DNA from: Solirubrobacteraceae bacterium
Lineage (GTDB): Bacteria; Actinomycetota; Thermoleophilia; Solirubrobacterales; Solirubrobacteraceae
Assembly (NCBI GenBank): GCA_030447505.1
Contig: JAUJOT010000003.1
Coordinates: 310,001 to 374,000 of the forward strand
DNA: 64,000 nucleotides
Direction: 5' to 3'
Positions within the stretch are counted from its first letter, which is position 1. The number at the start of each line of letters is the position of its first letter. Both the position numbers and the translations under genes were made by a program. The notes under the pieces are model-generated. The model did no database searches, was not told where the DNA came from, and saw only the letters and a program-made list of their open reading frames with translations. Shown piece after piece: positions 35,571-45,370 of this stretch.

Positions 35571-37292
35571 TCAGCGGCGGCGCACGGCGCGCAGGTAGAT
35601 GTCGCCCGACCGTGCGCCGCGGTTGCGCGCGTCGCCGCGAAACACGGCCCGCAGCCTGTGCAGCGCCGGCCGGCGCAGGCGCACGCGTGTCGAGAAGCGC
35701 CCGCGCCGGACCCTCACCGGCACCCGCGCGACGCTGTGCATCCGCGCGTCGCTGCCCTCGCGGGCGATCTCGAGCACGACGCGCGGGCGGCGTGGGCGGA
35801 TGCTGCCGCTGACGGTGAAGCGCCGCTGCGCGGCCACGCGCTTGGGAGCGCGCACCAACAGCCGCGGCGCGACCTGCACCTCGACCCGCGGCGAGCTGAC
35901 GAGCGTCCCGTCGGGCAGCGCCGCGACCGCGCGCAGCGCGCGCGAGTACTGCGTCGCGAGCGGCGCCGACCAGGTGCCGTCGGCGTTCGTCGTCGCGCGC
36001 GCGAGCGTGGCGAAGCCGCTGCCGGTCGCGGCCTGCACGGAGATCGGCGCGCCGGCGAGCGCGCCGCCGCCGACGGTCGTCGCGCGACCGCTGAGCTGCG
36101 CCGCCTGCGGGAAGTCCAGCGTGCGGTCGGCGGCCTCGAGCGACACCGCGCTCGCCGCCGGGACGAACGCGTACTGCGGTGCGAGCGCCGCCGCCTGCTG
36201 GCGGATCTGCGGCAGCTGCGCGAAGAACGCGTCGCCCGGGCAGCTCGTCTTGTCGGCGTCGCGGTGGGCGGCGATGCGCTCGAACGTCACGAGGCGCCCC
36301 GACGGATAGCGGTTGGACGATCCGCCCGCCGACGTCACCGTGACCTGGCCGGCGACCGGTGCGCCGTGCAGTGACATCTTCCACGCCAGCAGCTCGGCGG
36401 TCGCCGCCAGCCCGGCCTCGGTCTGGCGCTCCTGCGAGAACGTGCCGATGTTCGCCACGCCCGTCGAGACGCCGTTGTAGCCCTGCGCCTGGGCGCCGAT
36501 GACGGGCTGGTCGATGCCGCCCGCGCGGCCCTCGAAGATCTGGCCATAGCGGTCGACGAGGAAGTTGTAGCCGATGTCGAGCCAGCCGTTCTCGTTACGG
36601 TGATAGCGGCAGATCGACAGGACGATCGCGGCGCTGTCCTGCGGTGCGTACGTGTTCGCGTTGACGGTGTGGTGCACGTAGCCGAGCTGCACCTCGCCGT
36701 AGGCGGGAGCGGCGCGTGGGGTGCACTGATCGGCGCCCCACGCCTCGCGCGGGATGATCGCCGGCGCTCCGCGGCTGCCCGGCGCCGGCGCCTGCGCGCG
36801 CGCCGGGGTTCCCGCGATCGTGGCGAGCGCGCGGTGCGCCGCCCGCCGCAGCGACGTGCTCAGGCGGTCGGAGGCGGTCGCTGTGCCGGTGGCGTTGACG
36901 AAGCGCGCCTTCAGCGCGCGGGGACGGCCGTTCATGCGCAGCTGGTAGCCGTTCGCACCGCCGGCCCAGACGGGCTCGGCGCCGGCGCCGCCGACGTGGT
37001 CTTGCGCCATCAGCGTCCAGCGGCCCCAGCGCCCGCGCGCGTCGCGCACGCGGATCCGCGCCTCGCGCTCGCCCGCCGCCGCGCGCCACTGCAGCCCCAC
37101 GAGGTCAAAGCGCTTGGGTGCCGTCACGACCTGCGAGCGCCACGTGCCGTCGCCCGCGCGCTGCCACCCGCTCGTGTCCAGCGCCTGCTCGAACTCGACG
37201 GCGCGAGGAACGAACGGTCGCGACGACAGCGCCGGCGCGGCGAGCCAGACGAGCAGGCCGGCGGCCACGAGCAGTACGGCAGGACGGCGCAT
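35571..37292 (-). CDS. Secreted N-acetylmuramoyl-L-alanine amidase with PGRP domain
   Basis: 573 aa with signal peptide (LLVAAGLLVWLAAPALS). A short beta-rich N-terminal domain is followed by a PGRP/Amidase_2 domain: REAWGADQCTPRAAPAYGEV, YVHHTVNANTY (Zn-binding His and the adjacent conserved His), GYNFLVDRYGQIFEGRAGG, and AHRDADKTSCPGD, which supplies the second His and the Cys ligand. It cleaves the bond between muramic acid and L-Ala of the stem peptide. The C-terminal about 190 residues form beta-rich repeats, the last strongly basic (Arg-rich), likely for wall or glycan binding. Related architecture is common in actinobacteria. Confidence 0.92.
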   Translation of the reverse strand: MRRPAVLLVAAGLLVWLAAPALSSRPFVPRAVEFEQALDTSGWQRAGDGTWRSQVVTAPKRFDLVGLQWRAAAGEREARIRVRDARGRWGRWTLMAQDHVGGAGAEPVWAGGANGYQLRMNGRPRALKARFVNATGTATASDRLSTSLRRAAHRALATIAGTPARAQAPAPGSRGAPAIIPREAWGADQCTPRAAPAYGEVQLGYVHHTVNANTYAPQDSAAIVLSICRYHRNENGWLDIGYNFLVDRYGQIFEGRAGGIDQPVIGAQAQGYNGVSTGVANIGTFSQERQTEAGLAATAELLAWKMSLHGAPVAGQVTVTSAGGSSNRYPSGRLVTFERIAAHRDADKTSCPGDAFFAQLPQIRQQAAALAPQYAFVPAASAVSLEAADRTLDFPQAAQLSGRATTVGGGALAGAPISVQAATGSGFATLARATTNADGTWSAPLATQYSRALRAVAALPDGTLVSSPRVEVQVAPRLLVRAPKRVAAQRRFTVSGSIRPRRPRVVLEIAREGSDARMHSVARVPVRVRRGRFSTRVRLRRPALHRLRAVFRGDARNRGARSGDIYLRAVRRR

Positions 37293-37361
37293 CGCAGGAT
37301 CAACACGCTGACGACCGCAGGGGTGCGGTTCACGTGTGCGGCGTGCGCGCGTATCCCGGCG

Positions 37362-38039
37362 CTACGGAACCGTCTCCGGCCCCTTGTCGACGAGCTCCTC
37401 GCGGAATGCCCGCAGCGCCTCGATCGACTTCGGCGTGAACTCGCGGCATCCGATGTAGTGGCGCCACGCGACCGCCGCGACCTCGAAGGGCATCCTCGTG
37501 TTGTTGCGCATCAGGACGCTGTGGTAGCCGCCGCCGCTGCCGGCGACGTCCTCGTTGAAGAGCTTCTCGAGCTGCGCGACGACCGAGCTGTCGACGCCGG
37601 GGCGGTACTGGAAGATGATTCGGCCGTGCTCGAGCGTGTGGACCCAGTTGCCGATCTCGGGTTCGTTGCCGGCGACGTAGAGCCCGTCGGGAGCCGGCTC
37701 TGGGTCGTGCGGCCCCGAGGTCGGCGGATTGGTCTTGTAGTCGGCCGCGCTGAGCGGCTCGGTCACGTGCTCATCGCCCTCGAGCGGGAACGAGCGATAG
37801 ACGCACCCCGCGCGCTGCGCGGCCGCCTCGAGCCTGCCCTCGTCGACGTCGGCAGAATCGTCTGCGCCTGAGCCGCCGCTCGATACCGCGACGGCGACGC
37901 CGGCGATGATCGCGCAGGCGGCGACGACGCCGCCGAACAGCTGCAGCAGGCGCGTGCGCTTCGCCTTCGCGGCGGCGACGCGCTCGCGCTCCTCGCGCTC
38001 GCGCCTGAGGCGTTCCTTCTCTTCCTTGCGGCTCGACAT
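37362..38039 (-). CDS. DUF3105 family membrane-anchored protein
   Basis: 225 aa. A charged cytoplasmic N-terminus rich in Glu/Arg (coiled coil) precedes one TM helix (LLQLFGGVVAACAIIAGVAVAV) and an outer DUF3105 domain: DYKTNPPTSGPHDPEPAPDG, NWVHTLEHGRIIFQYRPG. The strictly conserved NPPTSGPH and HxLEHG motifs suggest a metal site, but the function of the family is unknown. It lies between an amidase and an alpha/beta hydrolase gene, all on the minus strand. Confidence 0.88.
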   Translation of the reverse strand: MSSRKEEKERLRREREERERVAAAKAKRTRLLQLFGGVVAACAIIAGVAVAVSSGGSGADDSADVDEGRLEAAAQRAGCVYRSFPLEGDEHVTEPLSAADYKTNPPTSGPHDPEPAPDGLYVAGNEPEIGNWVHTLEHGRIIFQYRPGVDSSVVAQLEKLFNEDVAGSGGGYHSVLMRNNTRMPFEVAAVAWRHYIGCREFTPKSIEALRAFREELVDKGPETVP

Positions 38040-38076
38040 CGGCGCTCAAGCCTAGCCGTCCGCGGCGCCTTGCGTG

Positions 38077-38985
38077 TCAGGACGCCGCGGCCGCGCGGCG
38101 GCGTCGGGCGCGCCTCGCCGGCTTCCAGCACTCGTCGAGAAAGGCCGCGATCTCGGTCGTCAGACGCTCGGGCGTGAAGCGCAGCTCGACAAGCGAGTCG
38201 GCCTCCAGCAGCCGCGCGTTGGGCAGCTCCTCGGCGAGCGTTCCGGCGTCGCTGAGCGGATGCACCGGGTCGCGCCGGTGGCCGATCACGAGCGTCGGCG
38301 CGAGCATCGCGCGGCGCTCCGCCGCGTACGGTGCGACGCGCCCGAAGAACAGGCCCCGCAGGACCGCGCCACTGGGGCCGGGGTCCTGGCGGACCGCGGC
38401 GAGGACGACGTCGGCCCAGAACGGCAGCACGCGGCGCGGCACGGCGCGCGCGGCGAGGGCTGTGAGCCGCGCGACCGGCTGCGCGACCGCCAGGCCGATC
38501 AAGAGCGGGCCGAACGCGACCAGGCAGGCGATCAGCGCGTGGTCGAGGACCGGCATCTCGACGACCATCCCGCGGACCCGCGCGGGCGCGAGCGCGGCGA
38601 CCTCGAGCGCCGTGTTCGCTCCGAGCGAGGTGCCGAGGATGACGGCCTCGTCGATCTCGAGGTGGTCGAGCAGCGCGACGACCTGCTCGGCGAAGATCGA
38701 CGTCGAGTAGCTCGACGGCTCGGTCGGGCGGTCGGATCGGCCGTGACCGAGCAGGTCGATCGTGACGACGCGGTTGCCGCGCGCGGCGAGCGCGCGCGCG
38801 AGCGGCTCGTGCATGCGCTGGGACAGCAGCAGGCCGTGGATCAGGACGACCGCGCGCCCACCGCAGCCGTACTCGCCGTAGGCGATGCGCTGCCCGGCAT
38901 GACGAAAGCTGGGGATCGCGCAACGATAACCGTCCAACCTCTGACGACGACGCCGGTTGGAAGGGCGTGTCAGGTTGTCGAGCAT
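38077..38985 (-). CDS. Alpha/beta hydrolase
   Basis: 302 aa from ATG 38985. The fold is clear: AVVLIHGLLLSQRM (oxyanion HG motif), VVTIDLLGHGRSDRP, then the nucleophile elbow LGTSLGANTALEVA with Ser in G-T-S-L-G, and VIGHRRDPVHPLSD carrying a late acidic residue. The usual catalytic His near the C-terminus is not obvious: LEADSLVELRF stands where S-H is expected, so activity is uncertain. The ATG shares bases with the divergent sigma factor's possible ATG (38984); a shorter start (TTG 38937) would relieve this. Substrate unknown. Confidence 0.82.
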   Translation of the reverse strand: MLDNLTRPSNRRRRQRLDGYRCAIPSFRHAGQRIAYGEYGCGGRAVVLIHGLLLSQRMHEPLARALAARGNRVVTIDLLGHGRSDRPTEPSSYSTSIFAEQVVALLDHLEIDEAVILGTSLGANTALEVAALAPARVRGMVVEMPVLDHALIACLVAFGPLLIGLAVAQPVARLTALAARAVPRRVLPFWADVVLAAVRQDPGPSGAVLRGLFFGRVAPYAAERRAMLAPTLVIGHRRDPVHPLSDAGTLAEELPNARLLEADSLVELRFTPERLTTEIAAFLDECWKPARRARRRRAAAAS

Positions 38986-40573
38986 GCGTGCCGATACGAC
39001 TCTCATGGACGGATTCGTCGCTCCTGTGCCGAGGCGGCGGCTCGCGCTGCCGCGCCGATCGCTGCGCAGCGCGGCCGACGAGCGCCTCGTCGCGCAGACC
39101 CGCGGCACCGACGGGCGCGCCGCACGCGCCGCATTCGAGGTCCTCTTCGACCGTCATAACCGCGGCGTGCTCGCCTTCTGCCGGCACATGCTGGGCTCGC
39201 TCGAGGAGGCCGAGGACGCCGTCCAGCACACGTTCAGCGCCGCCTACACCGCCCTGCTGCGCGACGATCGCGAGATCGCGCTGCGCGCCTGGCTGTACGC
39301 GATCGCGCGCAACCGCTGCCTGTCGATGCTCGCCGCGCGGCGCGAGCAGGTCGCGCTCGACGACGTCGACGGCCTGCTGCCGTCGACCGCCGGCCTCGCG
39401 CTCGAGGTCGAGCGGCGCAGCGACCTGCGCGAGCTGCTGGCCGACATGCAGCGCCTCCCCGACGACCAGCGCGCGGCGCTCGTCCTCGCCGAGCTCGAGG
39501 CGCACACCCACAAGGAGATCGCAGAGATCCTCGGTGTGCCCGTGGCGAAGGTCAAGGCGCTCGTCTTCCAGGCGCGGGAGACGCTGATGATCCGCCGCCA
39601 GGCGCGCGAGACCGATTGCACGCAGATCCGCGAGCAGCTCTCGGTGCTGCGCGGCGGCGCGCTGCGCCGGCGCGAGCTGCGCCGCCACGTGGACTCCTGC
39701 GAAGGCTGCGGGATGTTCGAGGCCGAACTGCGCCGCCAGCGCGCCGGCATGGCGATCCTGCTGCCGGTCGCGCCGACGCTTGCGCTCAAGAACGGCACGC
39801 TGGCGGCGACGTTCGGAGTGACCACGACGTCGACCGCGGCGGGGATCGGCACGATCTCGGCAGGCGGCGCCGTCGCGGGGATCGCGGTCGGCACGAAGGC
39901 GATCGCCACGAAGGCGCTGGCGGTGCTCGCGCTCGCCGGCAGCGCGGGCGGCGGCGGATACGTGACCGTCAGCGAGGTCCGCGACGCGCGCGCCGCGACG
40001 CGCGCCGAGGCAGAGTTCCAGCGCGGCACCGGCGCGGGCGCGGGCGCCGCGAAGGCTGCGCCCGCTGCGTCCGCGCTCAGATCGCCGGCGACGGCCTCGC
40101 CCGGCTCGACGGCCAGCCCGGGGACGGCGGATTCCGCCGCAGCGAGCAGCTCCGGCGGCGGCGGCGTGAGCGGCCCCGAGCGGGCAGGCGATCGCTCCGG
40201 CGGTCGCTCGGACGGCGCCCCGGGCAACTCCGTCGCGGCGCGCTCGGACCTCGCCGCCGCCGCCGGAGCCGGTCGCGACGGCGTCGACAAGAAGCGCTCG
40301 GTGGCGCGCAGGAGCGCCGCCGGCAGCCGCCGCGCCGGCTCGAAGACCAGCGCCGAGCGGGCGGCGACGAAGGGCACGCAGCGCGAGGCGCAGCGCGACG
40401 CGCTCGCGGCGCGCCGTGCCCGTCCGCTGCAGGAGGCGCTGCGCGGACGCAAGGCCGACGCTGCGCGGGGCGCGCAGCAGAAGCCCGTCAGCCCGCCGCA
40501 GACGACAGCGCCGCCTTCGCCCCAGCGCCCCGAGCGCCCGCTCGAAGCCGCGCCCTCCGCCGCAGCGCGCTGA
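38984..40573 (+). CDS. ECF-type sigma factor fused to anti-sigma-like zinc finger and TM tail
   Basis: 529 aa from ATG 38984; ATG 39005 is an alternative. Sigma region 2 (about 45-110) has [20 protein letters not shown] and [18 protein letters not shown]; region 4 (about 150-200) has [20 protein letters not shown] followed by [20 protein letters not shown]. Directly after it comes [17 protein letters not shown], an H-xxx-C-xx-C pattern of zf-HC2 anti-sigma domains. A Gly/Ala/Thr-rich hydrophobic region with likely TM helices (about 265-325) and a long Ser/Ala/Arg-rich tail follow. Sigma and its brake therefore appear to be one membrane-bound chain, so release may need proteolysis. Confidence 0.85.
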   Translation: MRADTTLMDGFVAPVPRRRLALPRRSLRSAADERLVAQTRGTDGRAARAAFEVLFDRHNRGVLAFCRHMLGSLEEAEDAVQHTFSAAYTALLRDDREIALRAWLYAIARNRCLSMLAARREQVALDDVDGLLPSTAGLALEVERRSDLRELLADMQRLPDDQRAALVLAELEAHTHKEIAEILGVPVAKVKALVFQARETLMIRRQARETDCTQIREQLSVLRGGALRRRELRRHVDSCEGCGMFEAELRRQRAGMAILLPVAPTLALKNGTLAATFGVTTTSTAAGIGTISAGGAVAGIAVGTKAIATKALAVLALAGSAGGGGYVTVSEVRDARAATRAEAEFQRGTGAGAGAAKAAPAASALRSPATASPGSTASPGTADSAAASSSGGGGVSGPERAGDRSGGRSDGAPGNSVAARSDLAAAAGAGRDGVDKKRSVARRSAAGSRRAGSKTSAERAATKGTQREAQRDALAARRARPLQEALRGRKADAARGAQQKPVSPPQTTAPPSPQRPERPLEAAPSAAAR

Positions 40574-40722
40574 AACGCCGCCGGCACAGCACCTGCGTCG
40601 AGACGCGCGGGAACCCGCTCGGGGCGCGATCGCGGCGATGCTGTGACCGAGGTTTCGGGTGCAACGTTTGTAGGCGACCCACTAGTCCGCAGCGATTGCG
40701 GCGGATGTTGATACTTCAGCGC

Positions 40723-42714
40723 ATGACCTCCGAGACCGACCAGCTCTGCATCGACACGATCCGCGCGCTGTCGATGGACGCCGTCCAGAAGGCGAACTCC
40801 GGCCATCCGGGTCTCCCGATGGCGATGGCGCCCGCGGCCTTCGTGCTCTATCGCAAGATCATGCGCCACGACCCGGCCGACCCAGAGTGGCCCGACCGCG
40901 ACCGCTTTCTGCTCAGCGCGGGCCACGGATCGATGCTCCTGTACTCGATCCTGCACCTCACCGGCTACGGCCTGTCGATGGACGAGATCAAGAACTTCCG
41001 CCAGTGGGGATCGCTGACGCCGGGTCACCCCGAGCGCGACCGTGTCCACGTCACGCCCGGCGTCGAGGTCACGACCGGCCCGCTCGGCCAGGGCTTCGCC
41101 AACGGCGTCGGGATGGCGATGGCCGAGAGGTTCCTGCGCGAGCACTACGGCGAGGACGTCCAGAACCACCACGTCTACGCGATCGTCTCCGACGGCGACC
41201 TGATGGAGGGCATCGCCGCCGAGGCGGCCTCGCTCGCAGGTCAGCTCGGCCTCGGCCGGCTCGTCTACCTCTACGACGACAACGACATCTCGCTCGACGG
41301 CCCGACGTCGCTGAGCTTCGACAGGGAGGACGTCGACAAGCGCTTCGAGGCCTACGGCTGGCACGTGCTCGACGTCCGCGACGCCAACGACACGGTCGCG
41401 CTCGAGGCCGCGATCCGCGCGGGCCAGAAGGTCGAGGACCGCCCGACGCTGATCCGCGTCAAGTCGGTCATCGGCTACCCGTCGCCGAACAAGCAGGGCA
41501 CGAGCAAGGTGCACGGCGCCGCCCTCGGCGAGGACGAGGTGCGCGCCACCAAGGAGGTCATGGGCTGGGACCCCGACAAGCACTTCTACGTCCCCGACGA
41601 GGTCTACGCCGCCGCCTCGATGAAGGAGGACGGCGCCAAGGCGCACGCCGAGTGGAACGAGCGCTTCGCTTCCTGGAAGGACGCGAACGGCGAGCTCGCG
41701 CAGGAGTGGGACCTCGCCTGGCAGGGCAAGCCGCTGCCGGGTCTCGCCGACGCGCTGCCGACCGAGTGGGACAAGGACAAGCTCGCGACCCGCGTCGCGG
41801 GACAGAAGGTGATGGCCGCCTTCGAGTCGTCGGTGCCGACGATGCTCGGCGGCGCCGCCGACCTGTCGGAGTCCACGAAGACCGAGTTCCCGGAGTCCGA
41901 GCGCTACACGGCCGAGAAGGCCGGTCGCAACGTCTTCTTCGGGGTGCGCGAGCACGCGATGGGCGCGGCCGTCAACGGCCTGGCCGCCCACGGCGGGATC
42001 GTGCGCCCGTACGGCTCGACGTTCCTGCAGTTCGCCGACTACATGCGCGGCGCGATCCGCCTGTCGGCGCTGACCGGCCTGCCGACGACGTGGGTCTTCA
42101 CGCACGACTCGGTCGGCCTCGGCGAGGACGGCCCGACGCATCAGCCCGTCGAGCACTTCGCGGCGCTGCGGGCGATCCCCGGGCTCGTCGTGCTGCGCCC
42201 CGGCGACGCGCAGGAGACCGCGGAGAGCTGGCGCGTGATGCTCGAGGACCTCGAGGGCCCCGCGGCGCTGATCCTCTCGCGCCAGGACCTGCCGATCCTC
42301 GACCGCAGCGAGTACGCCTCCGCGTCGGGCGTCGGCAAGGGCGCCTATGTGCTCGCCGATGCCGACGACGCACAGGTGACGATCATCGGCACCGGCAGCG
42401 AGGTCGCGACGGCGCTCGCCGCGCGCGACCAGCTCGACGTGCCGGCGCGCGTCGTCTCGATGCCGTCGTGGGAGCTCTTCGAGCAGCAGGACGACGACTA
42501 CAAGGAGTCCGTCCTGCCGGTCGACCTGCCGACGGTGTCCGTCGAAGCCGGCGTGCGGATGGGCTGGGAGCGCTACGCCGACGCGATCGTCTCGATCGAC
42601 CGCTTCGGCGCGTCGGCCCCCGGCACGATGGTGCTCGAGAAGCTCGGCATCACGCCCGAGAACGTCGTCGCGCACGTGCAGGAGCTGCTGGGCACGAAGG
42701 TCGAGCTCTCCTAG
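40723..42714 (+). CDS. tkt: Transketolase
   Basis: 663 aa, normal length. Thiamine diphosphate enzyme of the non-oxidative pentose phosphate pathway, exchanging two-carbon units between ketose and aldose phosphates. Motifs: [26 protein letters not shown], the ThDP-binding [29 protein letters not shown], and [15 protein letters not shown] with the catalytic Glu, then [22 protein letters not shown] 40723 gives the expected [19 protein letters not shown]; an open frame upstream is shadow of the sigma gene. No other pentose phosphate genes lie nearby. Confidence 0.97.
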   Translation: MTSETDQLCIDTIRALSMDAVQKANSGHPGLPMAMAPAAFVLYRKIMRHDPADPEWPDRDRFLLSAGHGSMLLYSILHLTGYGLSMDEIKNFRQWGSLTPGHPERDRVHVTPGVEVTTGPLGQGFANGVGMAMAERFLREHYGEDVQNHHVYAIVSDGDLMEGIAAEAASLAGQLGLGRLVYLYDDNDISLDGPTSLSFDREDVDKRFEAYGWHVLDVRDANDTVALEAAIRAGQKVEDRPTLIRVKSVIGYPSPNKQGTSKVHGAALGEDEVRATKEVMGWDPDKHFYVPDEVYAAASMKEDGAKAHAEWNERFASWKDANGELAQEWDLAWQGKPLPGLADALPTEWDKDKLATRVAGQKVMAAFESSVPTMLGGAADLSESTKTEFPESERYTAEKAGRNVFFGVREHAMGAAVNGLAAHGGIVRPYGSTFLQFADYMRGAIRLSALTGLPTTWVFTHDSVGLGEDGPTHQPVEHFAALRAIPGLVVLRPGDAQETAESWRVMLEDLEGPAALILSRQDLPILDRSEYASASGVGKGAYVLADADDAQVTIIGTGSEVATALAARDQLDVPARVVSMPSWELFEQQDDDYKESVLPVDLPTVSVEAGVRMGWERYADAIVSIDRFGASAPGTMVLEKLGITPENVVAHVQELLGTKVELS

Positions 42715-42858
42715 CCCGGCGCGTGGGTGACGAGCAGGCGGTGGCGCTGCGCGCGCTGCTCGAGGCGCTGCGCGAGACGGCCGAGGAGCACCGCGAGCGC
42801 CCTCCAGGCGGGGCCTCGGCAATCGACGAACCCTCCGCGATCTGCCTGAAGCAGGTTC

Positions 42859-44295
42859 TCAGGGCTCGAGCACCGCGCCCAGCCGCCGCGCGTCCGCCGA
42901 CACCGTGACGTGGATCGCGGCGGGCTCGCGCACCCAGGCGATCAGGTCGTGCGACTGCAGGCGCTCGAGCATGAACTGCAAGGCCCGCGCCTGGGCGCGC
43001 GACACGTACGCGCGCAGGATGTCGAACGCCCAGCCGGTGGTGTGCAGCGAGTAGTTCGGCGTCGCCTCGCGGTTGCGGGCCAGCAGCAGGCGCTGGTAGC
43101 GCTCGTCGCGCACCGTGCTCGTGACGACCAGCGAGCCCTCGCTGCCTGAGATCGACCTGACGCCCGCGCCGACGTAGGCGAGCAGCGCCAGCGCCGTCGG
43201 ACGCAGGCCGCGGTATGTCGCCTTGCGGCGCTTCAGCCGCGGCGCGAGCTCGCCCATCGCGGGATCGATCGTCAGGCCGTACTTCGCGAGCGTCGCGCGC
43301 TGCAGCGGCACGATGCGCTCGTCGTCGTAGGCGTCGCGCAGCTCGGAGGGCGTTGCGAACGGGTCGCTTTCCTGCTCGGGGTGCAGGAGCTCCTCGGCCG
43401 AGTTCTTGGCGGTCTGCAGCGCCGCGATGCGGTCGAGCCGCGCCGGGTCGGAGCGATACAGGCGCATGATCTCGCGCGCCGCGTGGACGCGCCACAGGTA
43501 CGTCGCGGAGTCGTCTCCGAGGGCGGCCAGCCTGCGGTAGGCCTCGGCGTGCTCGAGCGGCGTCGAGTCGAAGTACAGCCGCGCGTAGGAGATGTCGTCC
43601 TCGCCGTAGGCGCGCAGCACGTTCTGCAGGTTGCCGATTCCCATGTGGTAGCTGACGACGGCGAGATCGGTGCGGCCGAGCTGCTCGCGCGCGAACTTCA
43701 GGTAGCGCGCCGCTCCCGCCAGCGCCTTTGGCGGATCGAAGCGCTCGTCGACCGCGCGACGGCGGGCGCGCAGGCGGCTGACAAGCGCGGCGTCGCCGCG
43801 TTGCGTGGCCCGCCGCAGCGAGCGCCCGATCCGCCGGGCGCCGGTCGGATCGACCTTCATCCCCAGCAGGTTGCGCCCGGTCTCGGCGAGGATCTGCGTC
43901 AGCCCGACGGCGCCCTCGAGCTGCGGGTCGGCGACCGCATCGGGACGGCCCGCGCTTTCGAGCAGGACGATCGCCTCGAGCGTGTCGGACTCGACCTCGG
44001 CGGCCTCGGCGGCGGCCTCGACGAGCGAGCGGTAGCGCGCGGTGCGCGCCGCGCTCGCGCGCGCTCCGCCCGGCGACTTGGCGTAGATGACGTGCGCGTG
44101 CCCGCGGGCGGCGGCGGCCGCGAACTCGCTCTCGCGAGCGGGCGTGTACGCGAGCGGGTCGTTGTCGGCGCCGCTGCCGGGCACGAGCCGCGGGCGGCTC
44201 GTGTCGCCCGGAAACAGCACGACCACGGCGACCACCGCCAGCACGACGACGGCGAGGAGCGCGAGCGCGCGGCGGGGCAGGGACGCCATCCGCAT
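42859..44295 (-). CDS. Lytic transglycosylase fused to LAS-type (DUF5715-like) domain
   Basis: 478 aa from ATG 44295; ATG 44289 is next. A signal anchor (ALALLAVVVLAVVAVVVLF) leads to a lysozyme-like SLT domain with catalytic Glu in AIVLLESAGRPDAV, then EGAVGLTQILAETG and VVSYHMGIGNLQNVL, the typical SLT motifs. The C-terminal part reads VVTSTVRDERYQRLLLARN, NYSLHTTGWAFDILRAY and IHVTVSADA, which matches the His/Asp metal-site pattern of LAS (VanY-like) enzymes and DUF5715. One exported chain may thus cut both the glycan and the peptide part of peptidoglycan. Whether the LAS-like site is complete is not certain. Its end overlaps a small doubtful reading frame after tkt. Confidence 0.85.
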   Translation of the reverse strand: MRMASLPRRALALLAVVVLAVVAVVVLFPGDTSRPRLVPGSGADNDPLAYTPARESEFAAAAARGHAHVIYAKSPGGARASAARTARYRSLVEAAAEAAEVESDTLEAIVLLESAGRPDAVADPQLEGAVGLTQILAETGRNLLGMKVDPTGARRIGRSLRRATQRGDAALVSRLRARRRAVDERFDPPKALAGAARYLKFAREQLGRTDLAVVSYHMGIGNLQNVLRAYGEDDISYARLYFDSTPLEHAEAYRRLAALGDDSATYLWRVHAAREIMRLYRSDPARLDRIAALQTAKNSAEELLHPEQESDPFATPSELRDAYDDERIVPLQRATLAKYGLTIDPAMGELAPRLKRRKATYRGLRPTALALLAYVGAGVRSISGSEGSLVVTSTVRDERYQRLLLARNREATPNYSLHTTGWAFDILRAYVSRAQARALQFMLERLQSHDLIAWVREPAAIHVTVSADARRLGAVLEP

Positions 44296-44377
44296 GTAGG
44301 CTCGCAAAGTCGAGCGTGCGACGGCGCCGCCCCGCCGGCAGCGGCTACGACCGTCGGCGGCCATAGGCTGCGCCGCG

Positions 44378-45163
44378 ATGCGCACGCTCACGGCGGGTGA
44401 ACCCGCCGTCCTCGACGAGGACCTGCTGATCGCCGGCGACAACCTCGCGGCGATGGCCGCGCTGCCCGAGGGCGGATTCGACATGGCCTACCTCGACCCG
44501 CCGTTCAACACCGGCATCGAGCGCCGCCGCGGCGCGATCGCGTACTGCGACGCCTTCGAGGACTACGCGGGCTTCCTCGCCCCGCGGCTGGAGCGCGTGC
44601 GCGAGCTGCTCGCGCCGCACGGCACGCTGTACCTGCACCTGGACTACCGCGAGGCGCACCGCTGCAAGATCCTGCTCGACGAGCTGTTCGGGCCCGAATG
44701 CTTCCTCAACGAGCTGATCTGGATCTACGACTACGGCGGCCGGCCGAAGCGCCGCTGGCCGGCGAAGCACGACACGATCCTCGTCTACGTGCGCGACCGC
44801 GAGCGCTACCACTTCGACGACGACGAGGTCGACCGCGAGCCGTACATGGCGCCCGGGCTCGTCGGACCCGAGAAGGCGGCGCGGGGCAAGCGCCCGAGCG
44901 ATTGCTGGTGGCACACGATCGTCGCGACGAACTCGCGCGAGAAGACCGGATACCCGACGCAGAAGCCGGTCGGGATCGTGCGGCGGATGGTCGCCGCGTC
45001 GTCGCGCCCCGGCGGCTGGTGCCTGGACCCGTTCGCCGGCTCGGGCACGCTCGGCGCCGCCTGTCGCTCGCTGGGCCGGCGCTTCGTGCTCGTCGACGCG
45101 AGCCGCGAGGCGATCGCCGTGACTCAGGCGCGGCTCGGCGAACCGCTGCGGCGCTCCGCGTAG
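44378..45163 (+). CDS. Site-specific DNA methyltransferase, beta class (orphan)
   Basis: 261 aa. Motif IV LDPPFNTG (D40-P-P-F43) lies near the N-terminus and motif I FAGSGT (219-224) near the C-terminus, the beta order. DPPF and the overall pattern (YPTQKPVGIVRRMVAASSRP, LDPFAGSGTLGAA) fit amino-methylation, N6-adenine more likely than N4-cytosine. The target region between the motifs holds ELIWIYDYGGRPKRRWPAKH. No restriction endonuclease gene is adjacent, so it seems solitary, with regulatory or protective use. It precedes the NLR-type operon by about 300 bases; a functional link is speculation. Confidence 0.9.
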   Translation: MRTLTAGEPAVLDEDLLIAGDNLAAMAALPEGGFDMAYLDPPFNTGIERRRGAIAYCDAFEDYAGFLAPRLERVRELLAPHGTLYLHLDYREAHRCKILLDELFGPECFLNELIWIYDYGGRPKRRWPAKHDTILVYVRDRERYHFDDDEVDREPYMAPGLVGPEKAARGKRPSDCWWHTIVATNSREKTGYPTQKPVGIVRRMVAASSRPGGWCLDPFAGSGTLGAACRSLGRRFVLVDASREAIAVTQARLGEPLRRSA

Positions 45164-45370
45164 GCGGGCGGGCCGGGTGCGCGGGGCGAGCGCAACCACC
45201 TCGGCTGGTCGAGCGCGATCGCGCCGGGTCGTCGTCGGCAAACCGATCGTCGTGGGGAGCTGCGCGCGCTTGCTGGAGGCGCTTGTGTGACATCCGCCAC
45301 GTTACCCCGCCGCGGTGCGGGTGCGGCAGTACGATCGCGCCACTGAAGCGCCGGGGTCGAGGGGGATCAG

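Noticed and set aside
39244-42822. Very long open frame on the minus strand opposite the sigma factor and transketolase genes
   Set aside because: It mirrors codon bias of the real genes; translation is Arg/Val/Glu/His-rich without domains, while the plus strand holds clear sigma and transketolase motifs.
42723-42908. Small plus-strand frame after transketolase (VGDEQAVALRALLEAL...)
   Set aside because: Its first half is protein-like, but it has no ribosome-binding site, no known family and its end overlaps the convergent transglycosylase.
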